From: Hoplostethus atlanticus
Lineage: Eukaryota; Chordata; Actinopteri; Trachichthyiformes; Trachichthyidae
Assembly: GCA_034670405.1 (NCBI GenBank)
Contig: JAXDDX010000018.1
Span: 2,914,501-2,978,500 of the forward strand
Length of the DNA stretch: 64,000 nt
Direction of reading: 5' to 3'
Under the pieces are notes generated by a model. It did not search any database, was not told where the DNA came from, and saw only the letters and a program-made list of their open reading frames with translations. Shown here one piece after another: positions 62,731-64,000 of this stretch. Each line of letters starts with the position of its first letter. Within the stretch, counting starts at the first letter, position 1. The position numbers were made by a program, and so were the translations under genes.

Positions 62731-62771
62731 CGCTTTACACTCGTGCTGTGCGCCTTTACACTCGTGCTGTG
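62731..62771. repeat. Tandem duplication of a 20/21-bp unit
   Basis: CGC(C)TTTACACTCGTGCTGTG occurs twice back to back, differing by one C. Confidence 0.95.
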
Positions 62772-62859
62772 CTGTGAGTCTTTTAATTTAACGCAGCATG
62801 TACTGGGCCCCACGCATAACCATGGCCACACCTTGATCTTGTTTTTACCCTGGGCCTGA

Positions 62860-63370
62860 CTCTAAGTTCCATTACCATGGAGAATTTTATCTCTGATCAC
62901 AATTGCATCCTCTTTGACACGGTTTTGCAATCTGGTTCCCCAGTGCAGAGAGGCATACCACTCGCTCCTGTGTATTCAATCATCAATCTCATTTCTCTTA
63001 CATTGATGATAGCTTTAATGATCTGTGTCTCCCCACATTGAATGCTGTTGATCCTGTTAAAATCATGTCCATTCTCACAGTTAACTCCTCCCCATGGTTG
63101 AAGGACCATGTTCATGCCATTAAGAGAGAATGTACAAAAATGGAACAGAAATGGAAGAATGTTAAGTTTGAAGTGTTTCATATTCATATGAAGGAATTCA
63201 GAATTCAATAATGCAGTTGAGGCTGCAATAGAAAATTACCCTCTAATTTCTCTAATCTAATCACTGTGAACTACCACAACCCTAGAATGCTCTTCAGAAC
63301 CATTGATCGTATTGCTAATGCTCCAGTAATCACTAATATTGAACACTGTCGTTGTTCCTTGCCTAGAACA
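62860..63370 (+). mobile_element. Non-LTR retrotransposon remnant: end of endonuclease and linker
   Basis: Plus strand: MENFISDHNCILFDTVLQSG (62.88 kb, the same SDH block as the minus-strand copies), then degraded NDLCLPTLNAVDPVK, VNSSPW, HAIKRECTKMEQKWKN (63.12 kb, the linker with basic helix) and NPRMLFRTIDRIANAP (63.28 kb). Opposite in orientation to the 60.2-61.2 kb copy. Truncated before the RT. Confidence 0.72.
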
Positions 63371-64000
63371 ATGGCAACTGTGGGATAAGCGAAACAAACG
63401 GCGTGTAAAGTAGTTCTATGAATGGGTAATCACTGTTTTTATGGGTCGATCTCAGGCTAAGAATGAGGTAGCAGGACCTGGTTAGCAGCTAACGTTAACG
63501 TTGCAAGGCATTTAGCTTAGCTTTTTGACTCGAGTGAGCCACACACTGACTGTAAGGTTGGCTAAATGAGCCAAACATTCAACAATGTTTTGAATTGTTT
63601 TATCTCTAGGCTAGCACTTCTACCTCTATGAAGGAAACACTTCAACAATACATTTACTGTTGGTTTCCTAATTTATTTTGTTAATGCATGGCAGTAGCTA
63701 GCCCAACCAGTTTAGTCCAGCTGATTTCTGCTGTGACAAAGATTAGGAATTCATTTAGAGCAGCACTTGAAGCTTGGAGATTTCTTTCTTTCATGTAGTC
63801 ATGTATTGGTTTATTGACAAGTCTGAAGTTGTTTTTGTCTCCCTTAGTATGTCACTCACAATGGAAGAAAATTTGACACATCATGACAGAAATGTCTTTG
63901 ACTCTGGTCTGAATTTTGAGAAGCAATCCAATTGGTCCAATCCAAAATCCAGCTTCCTTAACGTGAGGACTAACTCCAAAATTAGATAATTTCTAACCTT
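63371..64000. other. Gap with no recognisable gene
   Basis: Nothing beyond short chance frames. Confidence 0.4.

Larger units (their letters stand above)
61480..62830. other. Unclassified repeat-like region
   Basis: GC-richer than its surroundings. TAAAGGGTAATCCAGGGATTTTAAAACCTG and CTGCAATGGCTGTAACGTAAT look like fish interspersed-repeat sequence, but I cannot name the family or its ends. It contains a perfect 18-bp-arm hairpin (62510..62550) and a duplicated 20-21-bp unit (62731..62771). No gene is supported; the frames at 61663..61977 and 62277..62609 are unassigned. Confidence 0.35.

Noticed and set aside
1-64000. CRISPR arrays, prokaryotic operons, tRNA and rRNA genes
   Set aside because: No regularly spaced direct repeats, no ribosome-binding-site gene strings and no recognisable RNA gene; the window is eukaryotic.

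Overview
The window looks like chromosomal DNA from a ray-finned (teleost) fish. It is AT-rich, has spliced genes with long introns, and carries a typical fish mix of degraded transposons: L2/CR1-group and L1-type LINEs, Ty3/gypsy, Tc1, hAT, CACTA-like elements and MITEs. There are no bacterial-style operons, tRNA genes, rRNA genes or CRISPR arrays that I can support.

The only clear host gene is protocadherin-1 (pcdh1) on the minus strand. A first coding exon (5482..6276) encodes the signal peptide, cadherin repeats EC1-EC2 and the start of EC3. A second, large exon (2142..4329) encodes the rest of the ectodomain, the membrane segment and the first part of the cytoplasmic tail. Both exons have good splice sites in phase 0. 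As given, the large exon has a one-base frameshift in a run of four C (minus strand, 2707..2710), just before the membrane segment. A TATA-containing, CpG-richer region at 14.2-14.5 kb is a candidate promoter and 5' untranslated exon; if so, intron 1 is about 8 kb. The later cytoplasmic exons should lie beyond base 1, outside the window.

From about 16 kb to the end I find no intact host gene. There are four gap stretches whose composition resembles conserved non-coding DNA (15.5, 20.2, 25.2 and 31.3 kb), two CTCF-like sites, and many broken mobile elements. Several of these are too degraded to form long reading frames and show only when frames are read across breaks: a THAP-domain exon at 11.4 kb, gypsy integrase and gag pieces at 34-35.6 kb, a gypsy RT/integrase piece at 54.2-54.6 kb, and L1 pieces at 17.5 and 37.4 kb.

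The most unusual part is 50.8-60 kb. Two related CACTA-like elements share about 310 bp of 3' end and a 16-bp palindrome (GGTTCTATATAGAACC). One carries a broken transposase-like region followed by a SAM-domain exon. The other carries three exons of a SAMD3-like C-terminal domain. They look like complementary internal-deletion derivatives of one larger element whose gene joins a transposase to a SAM/SAMD3-like tail. That joined gene is an inference; no intact copy is in the window.
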